A DNA stretch of 64,000 nt from Caldilinea sp. CFX5. Its GTDB lineage: Bacteria; Chloroflexota; Anaerolineae; Caldilineales; Caldilineaceae. The notes beneath the pieces are model-generated. The model had not been told where the DNA came from, ran no database searches, and was given only the letters and a program-made list of their open reading frames with translations. A program made the translations under genes and the position numbers. This document shows positions 50,393 to 58,203 of this stretch, in pieces; the first letter of the stretch is position 1; each line of letters opens with the position of its first letter. The stretch lies in contig QWII01000021.1 in NCBI GenBank assembly GCA_021405325.1, positions 1-64,000 on the forward strand, read 5' to 3'.

Positions 50393-51754
50393 ATGCTTTC
50401 CCATCATCTGAGCAGACGCGATTTTCTCAAGCGGGTTGGTGTGACAACGGTCGGTGTCGCGCTGGTCGCCGGCTGTGCGCCGGGGGTCGCGCCGGGTGGA
50501 CAGGCCGGAGGCAGCGCAGCCGCCGAAGCCAAGAAGATTGTCTGGTATATGAACATCGACGAGACACGCAACACCTGGGCCGAGCAGACGATTATGCCTG
50601 CGTTCCAGGAGGAGCATCCCGATATTCAACTTGAACTGATGACTGTGCCCTGGGAAGAGCATGACACCAAGCTCTTTGCCATGAACGCGGCCGGCGATTC
50701 AGCGGATCTCTTTGCCCAGTGGGGACAGAGCGGTGGCGGCACCTATTACCACAAGGGCATCCTGCTCGACATCACCGACTTCGCCGCCGACTGGGATCTG
50801 AGCAACATCCCCGAATCGTTGCAGAACTACTACAAATTTGACGGCAAGCTCTTTGGCGTACCGATGTACTCGCTCGGTTCCTTTATCTACTACAACAAAG
50901 ACTTGTTTGACGCCGCCGGGGTGGCCTACCCGCCGCTCGACTGGAATGACGAAAGCTGGACGTGGGACGAGATGGTAAGCCGGGCGCAGAAGCTGACCAA
51001 AGATGTCGATGATCCCGCCAAGGCCCAATATGGCATCCGCATCAACCTGAACGATCTCTATGTCGGCGTGCCGTGGCTCTTTGGCGCTGATCCCTTCCCG
51101 CCCGAAGCTTATGAGAGCGGCAAAGTTACCGCCGTGAACATGGATTCGGAAGAGATGATCGCCGCCCTGCAAGCCAAAGCCGATCTCACCTACAAACATG
51201 GCGTCGCGCCCAACCCAGCAGCCAGCGAAGCGCTCTCGGCCCAGGGCAATGTGATTGGCACCGGCAAGGTTGCCATGATCTACCAGGGCGGTTGGGGCAT
51301 CTGGGAACTCAACGGCCTGGAAGGGGTGAACTGGGGCGTGGGCGCTGTGCCACGCCAGACCAGCAACAAGATCCCCACCTTTAGCGACCCGTGGTATATC
51401 ACCAAAGCTTCCAAAGAGCCGGCGTCCGCCTTTGAACTGGTCAAATATCTCACCACCGGCCCCGGCCAGAAGAGCATTGCCCTCGATCTTGCCGCCCCGC
51501 CGGCCGATCAGACGCTGCTCTCCGAGTGGTATAAGAACTTCACCACCGTGGACGCCGCCGATCTGGAACAGGTTTACAAAGGCGCGATCGAACGCGCCCA
51601 AGAGACGCCGGCCTCTCTGCTCTTTGGCTACATCCAGGTCGAAGATGTCTACAACCAGGTGACGGCCCCGCTCTGGAACGGCGAAAAGAGCGCCGCCGAA
51701 GTCCTGCCGGAGGTAGACAAAGCGGCGGAAGAAGCACTGCAAACACTGGGATAG
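50393..51754 (+). CDS. Sugar ABC transporter solute-binding protein with Tat-type lipoprotein signal
   Basis: A 453-residue family-1 binding protein. The signal SRRDFLKRVGVTTVGVALVAGC carries a strong twin-arginine motif and a lipobox with Cys28. Mature motifs include KKIVWYMNIDETRNTWAEQ, HPDIQLELMTVPWEEHDTKL and GDSADLFAQWGQ. AAAGGAG precedes the ATG. Gene order permease-permease-binding protein is the reverse of the other clusters. The ligand is unknown; downstream enzymes suggest an acidic or N-containing compound. Confidence 0.93.
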   Translation: MLSHHLSRRDFLKRVGVTTVGVALVAGCAPGVAPGGQAGGSAAAEAKKIVWYMNIDETRNTWAEQTIMPAFQEEHPDIQLELMTVPWEEHDTKLFAMNAAGDSADLFAQWGQSGGGTYYHKGILLDITDFAADWDLSNIPESLQNYYKFDGKLFGVPMYSLGSFIYYNKDLFDAAGVAYPPLDWNDESWTWDEMVSRAQKLTKDVDDPAKAQYGIRINLNDLYVGVPWLFGADPFPPEAYESGKVTAVNMDSEEMIAALQAKADLTYKHGVAPNPAASEALSAQGNVIGTGKVAMIYQGGWGIWELNGLEGVNWGVGAVPRQTSNKIPTFSDPWYITKASKEPASAFELVKYLTTGPGQKSIALDLAAPPADQTLLSEWYKNFTTVDAADLEQVYKGAIERAQETPASLLFGYIQVEDVYNQVTAPLWNGEKSAAEVLPEVDKAAEEALQTLG

Positions 51755-51776
51755 TTTCGGTTACTGAACGCAGAAA

Positions 51777-51848
51777 TGAACCGCAAAGACGCAGAGAACG
51801 CAAAGGCTTCTTCCAGATTCTCTGCGCCCTTTGCGCCTCTGCGGTTCA
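51777..51848. repeat. Inverted repeat, AACCGCAAAGACGC family
   Basis: TGAACCGCAAAGACGCAGAG (from 51777) faces CTCTGCG...CTCTGCGGTTCA (ending 51848) with few mismatches; loop about 14 bases. It lies between the binding-protein and first PhyH gene. Confidence 0.85.
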
Positions 51849-51892
51849 ATTTGTCGTGAGGTAAACAGCGGGTATTGATTGAAGGAAGGGTT

Positions 51893-52609
51893 ATGTATAC
51901 CGTAGACGAAATGCGTTTTTTTCAGGAGCAGGGCTATCTGCACGCTCCCAGTGTGCTGAGCGCCGACGAATTGGCCTTCTACCGCGCCGAGTTTGACCGC
52001 ATCTGGGAGATCGAGGGCAAAACCGGTCGCGTCTGGCAATATCAGTTGCTCAAATACCAGAGCTTTATCGACCTGATCGAACATCCCAACATCTTGGGGC
52101 GGATCAAGGCAGTCTTTGGCAACCAGAGCCAGTTGATCGCCTATGACCTTCTGCGTCAGGGGCCGGAAAATAGCATGAAGGAGCGCAGTTGGCATCGCGA
52201 CTTCACCTTCCCCGGCGACCGGCCGCTGGCGATCAACACCATCCTCTATATGGACGAGATGACCGAGCAGCGTGGCCCCACCCGCGTCGTCCCCCGCACC
52301 CACTTGGGCGAACAATATCCGCCGCCGGAGCAAAGCAACGCACCCTTGCCCGGTGAAGTAGCCTGTTACGGCGCGGCCGGCGATGCCTGCTTTATCAACG
52401 GTGCGATCTGGCACACCGGCGGCAAGAACAAAACTACTGGTCTGCGCCGCGGCATCTTTCTCTACTATGGCTACTGGTGGCTCAAACGCTACAACGAAGA
52501 CACTGCCCTCCCCTGGCAAGCGCTCCAAAACGCCAGCGAAGCGCGGCTCAAGCTCTTAGGCGTCAAGATGCCGGACCGGGATTTGCATATGTATGACCCG
52601 ATGGGGTGA
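51893..52609 (+). CDS. Phytanoyl-CoA dioxygenase-family (PhyH) oxygenase, copy 1
   Basis: A 238-residue Fe(II)/2-oxoglutarate-dependent oxygenase. The iron triad is His-x-Asp in SWHRDF (about residues 101-103) and the distal His in IWHTGG (about 173); the 2-oxoglutarate Arg is in LRRGIFLYYGYWW. It hydroxylates a small molecule in the cytoplasm; bacterial members act on many substrates, so the family name should not be read as phytanoyl-CoA. GAAGGAAGGG precedes the ATG. It shares most of its sequence layout with the next gene, three bases downstream. Confidence 0.92.
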   Translation: MYTVDEMRFFQEQGYLHAPSVLSADELAFYRAEFDRIWEIEGKTGRVWQYQLLKYQSFIDLIEHPNILGRIKAVFGNQSQLIAYDLLRQGPENSMKERSWHRDFTFPGDRPLAINTILYMDEMTEQRGPTRVVPRTHLGEQYPPPEQSNAPLPGEVACYGAAGDACFINGAIWHTGGKNKTTGLRRGIFLYYGYWWLKRYNEDTALPWQALQNASEARLKLLGVKMPDRDLHMYDPMG

Positions 52610-52612
52610 ACA

Positions 52613-53323
52613 ATGATCACACAAGAAGAATATGACTTTTTCCAGCGCGAGGGTTATCTACATGTGCGCGGGGTGTTGCGGGGCGACCATTTGCGGTTGA
52701 TTCAGGATGAGTTTGACCGGGTGTGGGAGGTGGAGAAGCCCAAGGTCAACCAGCACCGGCTGCTCAAATATCAAGCCTTTATCGACCTGATCGAGCATCC
52801 ACCAATTTTGGAACGGCAGCGGGCGATCTTTGGCAATCAGGTGCAACTCCTGCAATTTGACCTGTTGCGCCAGGGGCCGGGCAGCACCTTTCCCCTGCGC
52901 GCCTGGCATCGCGACTTTGTCTTCCCCGGCGACCGCCCCTTATCGATCAACACCATCATCATGCTCAACGAGATGACCGACGCCCGCGGCCCGACCCGTG
53001 TCGTTCCCCGCACCCACCTGGGCGAACAATATCCCCCCGCCGACAAAGTCAACCAACCGCTCCCCGGTGAAGTGGCCGTTCATGCTGCGCCGGGTGACGC
53101 CGTCTTTATCAACAGCGCCATCTGGCACACCGGTGGGCGCAACACAACCGATGGTCTGCGCCGGGGCATCTATCTCTACTATGGCTACTGGTGGCTCAAA
53201 CGCTACGAGTCCGAACAGGAACTCCCCTGGCAAGCGCTACAAAACGCCAGCGAAGAGCGCCTCCGTCTGCTCGGTCTCAAAATGCCCGATCACGACCTCC
53301 ACATGTACGATCCCGAACGCTAG
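52613..53323 (+). CDS. Phytanoyl-CoA dioxygenase-family (PhyH) oxygenase, copy 2
   Basis: A 236-residue paralogue of the preceding gene, with the same iron triad (AWHRDF near residue 100, IWHTGG near 171), the same PTRVVPRTHLGEQYPP segment and LRRGIYLYYGYWW, and the same ending MPDHDLHMYDP. This is a tandem duplication with both copies intact, so either two successive oxidations or a heteromeric enzyme is likely. The gene starts three bases after the first stop. Confidence 0.92.
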   Translation: MITQEEYDFFQREGYLHVRGVLRGDHLRLIQDEFDRVWEVEKPKVNQHRLLKYQAFIDLIEHPPILERQRAIFGNQVQLLQFDLLRQGPGSTFPLRAWHRDFVFPGDRPLSINTIIMLNEMTDARGPTRVVPRTHLGEQYPPADKVNQPLPGEVAVHAAPGDAVFINSAIWHTGGRNTTDGLRRGIYLYYGYWWLKRYESEQELPWQALQNASEERLRLLGLKMPDHDLHMYDPER

Positions 53324-53325
53324 CT

Positions 53326-53374
53326 TCTGCTCGTTCCGCCGCTCGTCTGCTCGTTCCGCCGCTCAGCGGCGGAA
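53326..53374. repeat. Direct repeat plus palindrome after the PhyH pair
   Basis: TCTGCTCGTTCCGCCGCTC occurs twice with a 20-base period (53326, 53346); the second copy continues into the palindrome TTCCGCCGCT-C-AGCGGCGGAA (53354-53374), a possible hairpin before the enolase-superfamily gene. Confidence 0.75.
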
Positions 53375-53432
53375 TGCCGGCTGGACGCTCTGCGTCCCTT
53401 GCTAGCGAACCCACCCAAATAGGCTACCGACC

Positions 53433-54590
53433 ATGAAAATCACCAAAACCGAAATCTTTGTCCTGGGCGACCCGCCCGCATCCCAACCAGAAGACGAACG
53501 GATCACCGCCCTCGCCTTTCTCCGCATCCACACCGATGAAGGCATCACGGGCCTGTCCGAAATCTTCGCCGTCCCGCCCGGCGTCGCCAAAGCCGCGTTG
53601 GATGGCCCTGACTCCTTCTTCGGCCAACTCCTGGTCGGCGAAGATCCTATTGCCCCCGAACGGCTCTGGCAGAAGCTCTACAACAGCATGATGCACGGCA
53701 ACCGCCGCGGCTGGGCGATCATCTGCATCGGCGCGGTTGATGTCGCGCTCTGGGACATTTACGGCAAAGCGCTGGGCCGACCGGTCTATCAACTGCTCGG
53801 CGGCAGCAGTCGCAGCCACGCCCAGACCATTCACGGCAGCACCCAACAAGCCATCCCCTATGGCACGATCATTTCCCAACACTGGGATCATGCCAGCGTC
53901 GTGCGCGAACAGCTTGACCGCGTCACCGCGTTGGTCGAAGCCGGTTTCCGCGCCGTCAAGATCGAGCCAATGTACTCCGAACCAAAGACCATTCTCGAAC
54001 TCGCCCGACGGTCGCGGGAAGTGCTGGGGCCGGAGCGCATTCTCTGTGTCGATGTTGGCTATCTGTGGAATGATGTTGGCATCGCTGCTGCCGTGACCCA
54101 ACAACTGGCCGAGTATGATGTCTATTTTCTAGAGACCCCCTTCCCCGTCGATTCGCTGGACGCCTACGCCCGGCTGGCCGACCAGTCACCGCTGCGCATT
54201 GCCGCCGGTGAACATACGACCACCCGCTGGGAATTTCTCGACTTGATGGATCGGGGGCGCATTGGCGTCGCCCAGCCGTGGGTCACAACCTGTGGCGGCC
54301 TGACCGAGGCGCGCCGCATTGTGGAGTTAGCCCAGCCGCGTGGCGTGTTGGTCTGCCCTGGCAACTGGTCGACGCAGGTGTTGGGGGCCGCCAGCGTCCA
54401 TCTGGCCGCCTACTCGCCGGTGACGCCGATCATTGAGTATGCGCCGGCGCAGATCTACTGGTCGCCTTTACGCAAAGCAATTCAAGAAGTTGGGCTACCT
54501 TTCGTTGATGGTGCGATTGCCTTTCCCGCGACGCCAGGCATGGGCATTGATCTGCCGCCGGATCTCATCGACCATTTCCGCGTCGGTTGA
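53433..54590 (+). CDS. Enolase-superfamily enzyme (mandelate racemase/muconate lactonizing type)
   Basis: A 385-residue enzyme with the typical capping domain and barrel. Lys in AVKIEPMY, metal ligands Asp in CVDVGYLWND, Glu in YFLETPFPVDS and Glu in IAAGEHTTTRWEF are visible; the usual SPHN base motif of acid-sugar dehydratases is replaced by VLVCPGNWSTQVLG, so the second catalytic base is unclear. It abstracts a proton next to a carboxylate. Start context is poor (no clear ribosome site), but the family-typical MKITKTEIFVLG beginning supports 53433. It is only about 25-30% like the other enolase-superfamily gene by eye. Confidence 0.88.
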   Translation: MKITKTEIFVLGDPPASQPEDERITALAFLRIHTDEGITGLSEIFAVPPGVAKAALDGPDSFFGQLLVGEDPIAPERLWQKLYNSMMHGNRRGWAIICIGAVDVALWDIYGKALGRPVYQLLGGSSRSHAQTIHGSTQQAIPYGTIISQHWDHASVVREQLDRVTALVEAGFRAVKIEPMYSEPKTILELARRSREVLGPERILCVDVGYLWNDVGIAAAVTQQLAEYDVYFLETPFPVDSLDAYARLADQSPLRIAAGEHTTTRWEFLDLMDRGRIGVAQPWVTTCGGLTEARRIVELAQPRGVLVCPGNWSTQVLGAASVHLAAYSPVTPIIEYAPAQIYWSPLRKAIQEVGLPFVDGAIAFPATPGMGIDLPPDLIDHFRVG

Positions 54591-54751
54591 TTTTTAGCCA
54601 ACGGGACGACTTACGGTAAAATCGGAAGCGACAACCAAGCAGGCAAGGAAGGCGACGACACGCAACCGTTTGTCGCTTTCCCACGGCGCAATGGTCTTGC
54701 GCTTGCCGCCCGTTTCCAAGTTTATTCTCATCTTTCACAAAAGAGCGTCCC

Positions 54752-56149
54752 ATGAAAACATTAATCAAAAACGGCAACCTTGTGACAGCAGCCGACGCCT
54801 ATGTGGCCGATCTGCTCATTGACGGCGAAACCATTGCCCTCATCGGCGCTAACCTCGACCCGAAGCTGGCCGACCGGGTGATTGACGCCACTGGGCTTTA
54901 TGTGCTGCCCGGCGGCGTGGATGTCCACACCCATCTTGACATGCCCTGGCGCGGCGTGCGCAGCGCCGATGATTTCTTCACCGGCCATCGCGCCGCGGCC
55001 TTTGGCGGCACCACCACCCACGTCGATTTTTCTGTACAGAGCAAAGGCGGCACCCTGCGCTCGGCGGTGGAGACCTGGCAGGGTAACGCCAGGGGCAAAG
55101 CGATCATTGACTACGGCTTCCATGTCGCCATCACCGATTTGACCGATGCGGTGATGGCGGAAATTGCCGAACTGCCAAAGCTCGGCGTCACCAGCATCAA
55201 GCTCTTTATGGCCTACAAGGACTCCCTGCAAGTCGATGATATGACCCTTTTCAAGAGCTTTCAGATGGCGAAGAACAGTGGTGTGCTGTCGCTGGTTCAC
55301 GCCGAAAATGGCGACGCGATTGAGGTGCTGATTGCCCAAGCGTTGGCCGCCGGCAACCATGACCCGATTTACCACGCCCTCACCCGCCCGCCGGAATTAG
55401 AGGCCGAGGCGACTGCCCGTGCCGTCTGGCTAGCGAAGGTGGCCGGGGACGCCCCGCTCTTTGTCGTCCACTGCACCTGCGCCGATGCGTTGGCGGCAGT
55501 CAGCGCCGGACGAGAGCGTGGGCAGTCGGTCTATGCCGAAACCTGCACCCAATATCTCTTCTACACTAAAGATGATCTGCTGGGAACGGCGGATGACGCC
55601 TTTAACGGGGCCAAGTTTGTCTGTTCGCCGCCGCTGCGCGAAAAGAGCGATCAGGTAGCGCTTTGGCGTGGGTTGGTCAACGGTGATCTGGCTTCAGTCA
55701 GCACTGATCACTGTCCGTGGCGCTATGAGGAGCAGAAGAAGTTGGGGTTGGAGAGCTTTGCCAAGATTCCTAACGGCGTGCCGGGGATTGAAGAGCGGCT
55801 CTTTATGCTCTGGGAAGGGGGCGTGCGTAGCGGGCGTATGACGCCGAGCCATTTTGTCGCCATTACCGCCACCAATCCGGCCAAACTCTTTGGTCTCTAC
55901 CCGAAGAAAGGCACGCTGGCTGTCGGTAGCGACGCCGATATTCTCCTCTGGGATGGCAACGCCGCCCATACGATCAGCGCGGCCACCCATCACAGCAACA
56001 TGGATTACAACCTCTTCGAGGGCTACAAAGTCCACGGCAAGCCGGTCAAGGTGCTGGTGCGCGGGCAGGTGGTGGTCGATGGCGATCAACTGCTGGCGGA
56101 GCCGGGGAGTGGGCAGTTTGTGCAGCGGAGTAGTCCGCTGTTGATTTAA
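54752..56149 (+). CDS. Dihydropyrimidinase/hydantoinase-like cyclic amidohydrolase
   Basis: A 465-residue member of the urease-like amidohydrolases. The binuclear zinc site is clear: HxH in DVHTHLDMPW (near residue 60), the carboxylated Lys in IKLFMAYKDS (near 150), His in LVHAENGD, His in FVVHCTCADAL and Asp in SVSTDHCPW. It opens cyclic amides such as dihydropyrimidines or hydantoins. In a cluster with two oxygenases and an enolase-like enzyme it suggests breakdown of an N-heterocycle-containing or similar compound. Could also be an allantoinase-like or D-hydantoinase enzyme. Confidence 0.92.
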   Translation: MKTLIKNGNLVTAADAYVADLLIDGETIALIGANLDPKLADRVIDATGLYVLPGGVDVHTHLDMPWRGVRSADDFFTGHRAAAFGGTTTHVDFSVQSKGGTLRSAVETWQGNARGKAIIDYGFHVAITDLTDAVMAEIAELPKLGVTSIKLFMAYKDSLQVDDMTLFKSFQMAKNSGVLSLVHAENGDAIEVLIAQALAAGNHDPIYHALTRPPELEAEATARAVWLAKVAGDAPLFVVHCTCADALAAVSAGRERGQSVYAETCTQYLFYTKDDLLGTADDAFNGAKFVCSPPLREKSDQVALWRGLVNGDLASVSTDHCPWRYEEQKKLGLESFAKIPNGVPGIEERLFMLWEGGVRSGRMTPSHFVAITATNPAKLFGLYPKKGTLAVGSDADILLWDGNAAHTISAATHHSNMDYNLFEGYKVHGKPVKVLVRGQVVVDGDQLLAEPGSGQFVQRSSPLLI

Positions 56150-56150
56150 C

Positions 56151-56191
56151 GGTATGGGTCAATGGCTGATAACAAGCCATTGACCCATACC
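56151..56191 (+). terminator. Hairpin after the dihydropyrimidinase-like gene
   Basis: Perfect 17-bp arms GGTATGGGTCAATGGCT (56151-56167) and complement (56175-56191), immediately after the stop. No long T-tract follows. It marks the end of the GntR-headed cluster. Confidence 0.8.
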
Positions 56192-56425
56192 ATTGAAAAC
56201 CCACTTAGCCGAAGCCAGCGGTGGGAGCAACCTAGCGGCAAGCGTTTCCCGGGTTCGCTTGCTGCACCCGCCCATACGGGTAGTATTCGGTTGTGATTTG
56301 CTAGTCGTATGCACAATACCAAGGTTTGCGTACAAGTTGGCTAAACTTCCGAGAATAGATCGGAGCGTGTGTGATTGCCTCCCTCGTCATCTGCGGACGC
56401 ACTTCGTAGGCGTCTTGTGATTCAA

Positions 56426-56905
56426 TTACAGCAACATCTTTGTGATGTCAGCTTCCGTTAATAACCCCGCAGTTTGTAGTCGATTGAGGAGAACGTCCAG
56501 CTTAATACTGGCGATGCCAGCGCGCTCACAGTAATTTGTCGCTTTCCGATCATGGGAGATGAAGACAAGATTCAGTCGGTAACATAAGGCGATTGCTTCC
56601 GCCTCACCGGCAGCCAATTTAGCAGGGAGGCTATAGGTAAATTGTTGATCGGCCTTCGATGGATAAACGATTTGCAGATCGCCAGTCGTGATGAGCTGTA
56701 AAGCCGCTTCGAGATAGGTCGCGCCATTTTGCACGCCTCTCACCAATTCATGATGGATCGTGGGTGAAATATAGATCCGCTTTGCCTGGTGTAAGTTGGC
56801 AAAGGCTTGCAATAACAGCGGTAAACGGTCAATCCTGGCAAAAAGCGACAACACATTCGTATCAAACAGAACGCCTTGCGGACGATTAGATGCTAAGGAG
56901 TTCAT
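56426..56905 (-). CDS. PIN-domain toxin-like ribonuclease
   Basis: A 159-residue PIN-domain protein. The acidic active site is present: Asp in VLFDTNVLSLF (about residue 15), Glu in GEAEAIAL (about 100) and Asp in VFISHDRKA (about 118). PIN toxins cleave RNA (tRNA, mRNA). It overlaps the preceding UPF0175 gene by 20 bases, the standard layout antitoxin-then-toxin. The protein is somewhat longer than classic VapC (about 130). Toxicity is an inference from family and context. Confidence 0.88.
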   Translation of the reverse strand: MNSLASNRPQGVLFDTNVLSLFARIDRLPLLLQAFANLHQAKRIYISPTIHHELVRGVQNGATYLEAALQLITTGDLQIVYPSKADQQFTYSLPAKLAAGEAEAIALCYRLNLVFISHDRKATNYCERAGIASIKLDVLLNRLQTAGLLTEADITKMLL

Positions 56906-57239
56906 CTAACAACGCTTCCTCGCGTTGGCGTTCTGCATCATTGGTCACGACCGCTGCCATAAATGGGATCCGCTGCTCCCGCAGTTTTTCCATAAACATG
57001 ATATAGCCCAGGCCGGCAATTTCCGCCGCCCGCCCAGTGCTAATGCGATCGTTGGTATATAGTTCAAGCGCAATCTTCCAACGGGCTTCTAACGGCAGTT
57101 GATCCAGCCAGGCGTTGAGCGCCCGCAACAGCAATTCGTCAAATGAGCCGTAATCACCAACGCGCAAGGCGGCTTCAAAGACCAGTAACCAATCGGCTTT
57201 ATGATCGATGGCCGGCTCATCAGCAAGCAGTATCGGCAT
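56886..57239 (-). CDS. UPF0175-family protein, probable antitoxin of the PIN gene
   Basis: A 117-residue protein. The C-terminal UPF0175 motif is clear: ARWKIALELYTNDRISTGRAAEIAGLGYIMFMEKLREQRIPF, a small helix-turn-helix-like region; the N-terminal half is a variable helical segment. Proteins of this family are usually encoded just before PIN or DUF3368 proteins and act as their antitoxins and probably autorepressors. GGGGGAAA precedes the ATG at 57239. An ORF extension to 57275 is less likely. Confidence 0.85.
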   Translation of the reverse strand: MPILLADEPAIDHKADWLLVFEAALRVGDYGSFDELLLRALNAWLDQLPLEARWKIALELYTNDRISTGRAAEIAGLGYIMFMEKLREQRIPFMAAVVTNDAERQREEALLDELLSI

Positions 57240-57322
57240 ATATGTTTCCCCCTTCTTCAACAAACCGGTTCTCATTATAGCAGAAAAACCGCCGTTCTTG
57301 CATTTGGAGTGGGGTGATCATG

Positions 57323-57386
57323 AAAAAAGACAGCCAAGGGGAGACCTTGCTCCCACGGACCAACATGGGTAGACCGCTTGGCTGTC
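57323..57386 (-). ncRNA. Candidate small RNA, ~64 nt, three-way junction with own promoter and terminator
   Basis: On the minus strand the sequence starts GACAGCCAAG (57386-57377) and ends with its exact complement CTTGGCTGTC (57338-57329), followed by six T (57328-57323): a 10-bp closing stem and intrinsic terminator. Between them are two hairpins: GGGAG-CAAGGT-CTCCC (57354-57339), and CGG/CCG plus ACC/GGT with a TCT bulge and CATGTT loop (57376-57356). Six bases upstream of the first stem base is a promoter (57392-57420). No convincing coding sequence overlaps it. Family unknown. Confidence 0.6.
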
Positions 57387-57391
57387 CAGTG

Positions 57392-57420
57392 ATTGTATCA
57401 TGGATACCCTTTTCCATCAA
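57392..57420 (-). promoter_or_regulatory. Promoter of the candidate small RNA
   Basis: Minus strand: TTGATG (57420-57415), 17 bases, TACAAT (57397-57392). The predicted start, six to seven bases on, falls on the first base of the stem. Confidence 0.6.
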
Positions 57421-57524
57421 TAGGAAAAATGTACGCAATCTACTGCATTCCAGTTGGTAACTTGCTGAAAATGCCGAGGCCAGCGTATGATAAGCCAGAG
57501 GAGCGGGCAAGCTTACTTGTCGCT

Positions 57525-57779
57525 TTACGTCTGTCCAGTTTTGGGCGTTTTAGCATCGCTGCGCTTCTTTTGGGCGCGCAGCACTTTGTCCATAAAGGCG
57601 GTCAAACGATCCACCGCCGCCTGCAAGGCATTGACGCGCCCATCGAGCGCGGTGCGGGTGGCGGCTTGGGCTTCGTAGAGGTGGGCAATGTGTTGCAAGC
57701 TGTGACCCACTGCCATCTCCGCGGTGATGCGCCCAGCGGCGTAGTCGGCGAGGACTTGTTTGTGGTCGTAGGTGGCCAT
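57525..57779 (-). CDS. Small coiled-coil protein divergent from XRE regulator
   Basis: An 84-residue protein: an N-terminal segment DHKQVLADYAAGRITAEMAVGHSLQHIAHLYEAQ, then a Leu/Ala heptad region (RVNALQAAVDRLTAFMDKVLRAQ) and a basic tail. AAAGGAT precedes the ATG. It faces away from the XRE regulator across a 40-bp palindrome, so it is a likely regulatory target. No family recognised; it could be a small toxin-antitoxin component or phage-like protein. Confidence 0.65.
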   Translation of the reverse strand: MATYDHKQVLADYAAGRITAEMAVGHSLQHIAHLYEAQAATRTALDGRVNALQAAVDRLTAFMDKVLRAQKKRSDAKTPKTGQT

Positions 57780-57809
57780 CGGTTGTTATCCTTTGTGGTG
57801 TTGAAAATA

Positions 57810-57849
57810 AAAATGTTTCAAAATGAAACGTTTCATTTTGAAACATTTT
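57810..57849. promoter_or_regulatory. 40-bp perfect palindrome, probable XRE operator
   Basis: A perfect palindrome centred at 57829/57830, containing four alternating half-sites TTTCA / TGAAA (core AATGAAACGTTTCATT). It lies between the divergent small coiled-coil and XRE genes, 31 bases from the first start and 47 from the second, the expected place for an autoregulatory operator. Confidence 0.8.
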
Positions 57850-57895
57850 ACTCGATGATTTTGCCCATGTCAAGTACCAATGTGGGGGCGAACGG

Positions 57896-58111
57896 ATGGA
57901 ATTTGGCGAAAAGTTACGGATTTTGCGTGAACGACGTGGGATGACACTTAACGAATTGGCAAAGTTGACCGGCTATGCCACCCACAGCCCGCTCAGTCTC
58001 TTTGAAAACGGCAAACGCAAGCCGACCCTGGACTTTGTCTACAAGGTGGCGGAGGTCTTTGGGGTGTCGTTTGATTTGTTACTGAATGACAATCTGGACT
58101 TGGAAGAGTGA
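57896..58111 (+). CDS. XRE-family helix-turn-helix regulator
   Basis: A 71-residue single-domain Cro/C1-type DNA-binding protein: LRILRERRGMTLNELAKLTGYATHSPLSLFENGKRKPTLDFVYKVAEVFGVSFDLLL. The recognition helix (residues about 27-38) and the closing LLLNDNLDLEE are standard. The second helix reads HSPLSLFENG, slightly unlike the common SQSTISRIENG. It probably represses itself and the divergent gene through the palindrome at 57810-57849. Confidence 0.92.
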   Translation: MEFGEKLRILRERRGMTLNELAKLTGYATHSPLSLFENGKRKPTLDFVYKVAEVFGVSFDLLLNDNLDLEE

Positions 58112-58203
58112 GCCGGGTTGACAGCTATGGTATACTATAGCAAACCAAGCAACAGCAGCGAGCTGTGCTGCGTTGTCTTGTTTGTGCAAACCGTAGGGAG
58201 GTA

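Noticed and set aside
57220..57510. 96-codon minus-strand frame covering the small RNA
   Set aside because: No ribosome site, reads through the promoter and structured element and overlaps the UPF0175 start; no protein-like pattern.
57393..57944. 183-codon plus-strand frame
   Set aside because: Runs antisense to the coiled-coil gene and through the 40-bp palindrome; translation of repeats.
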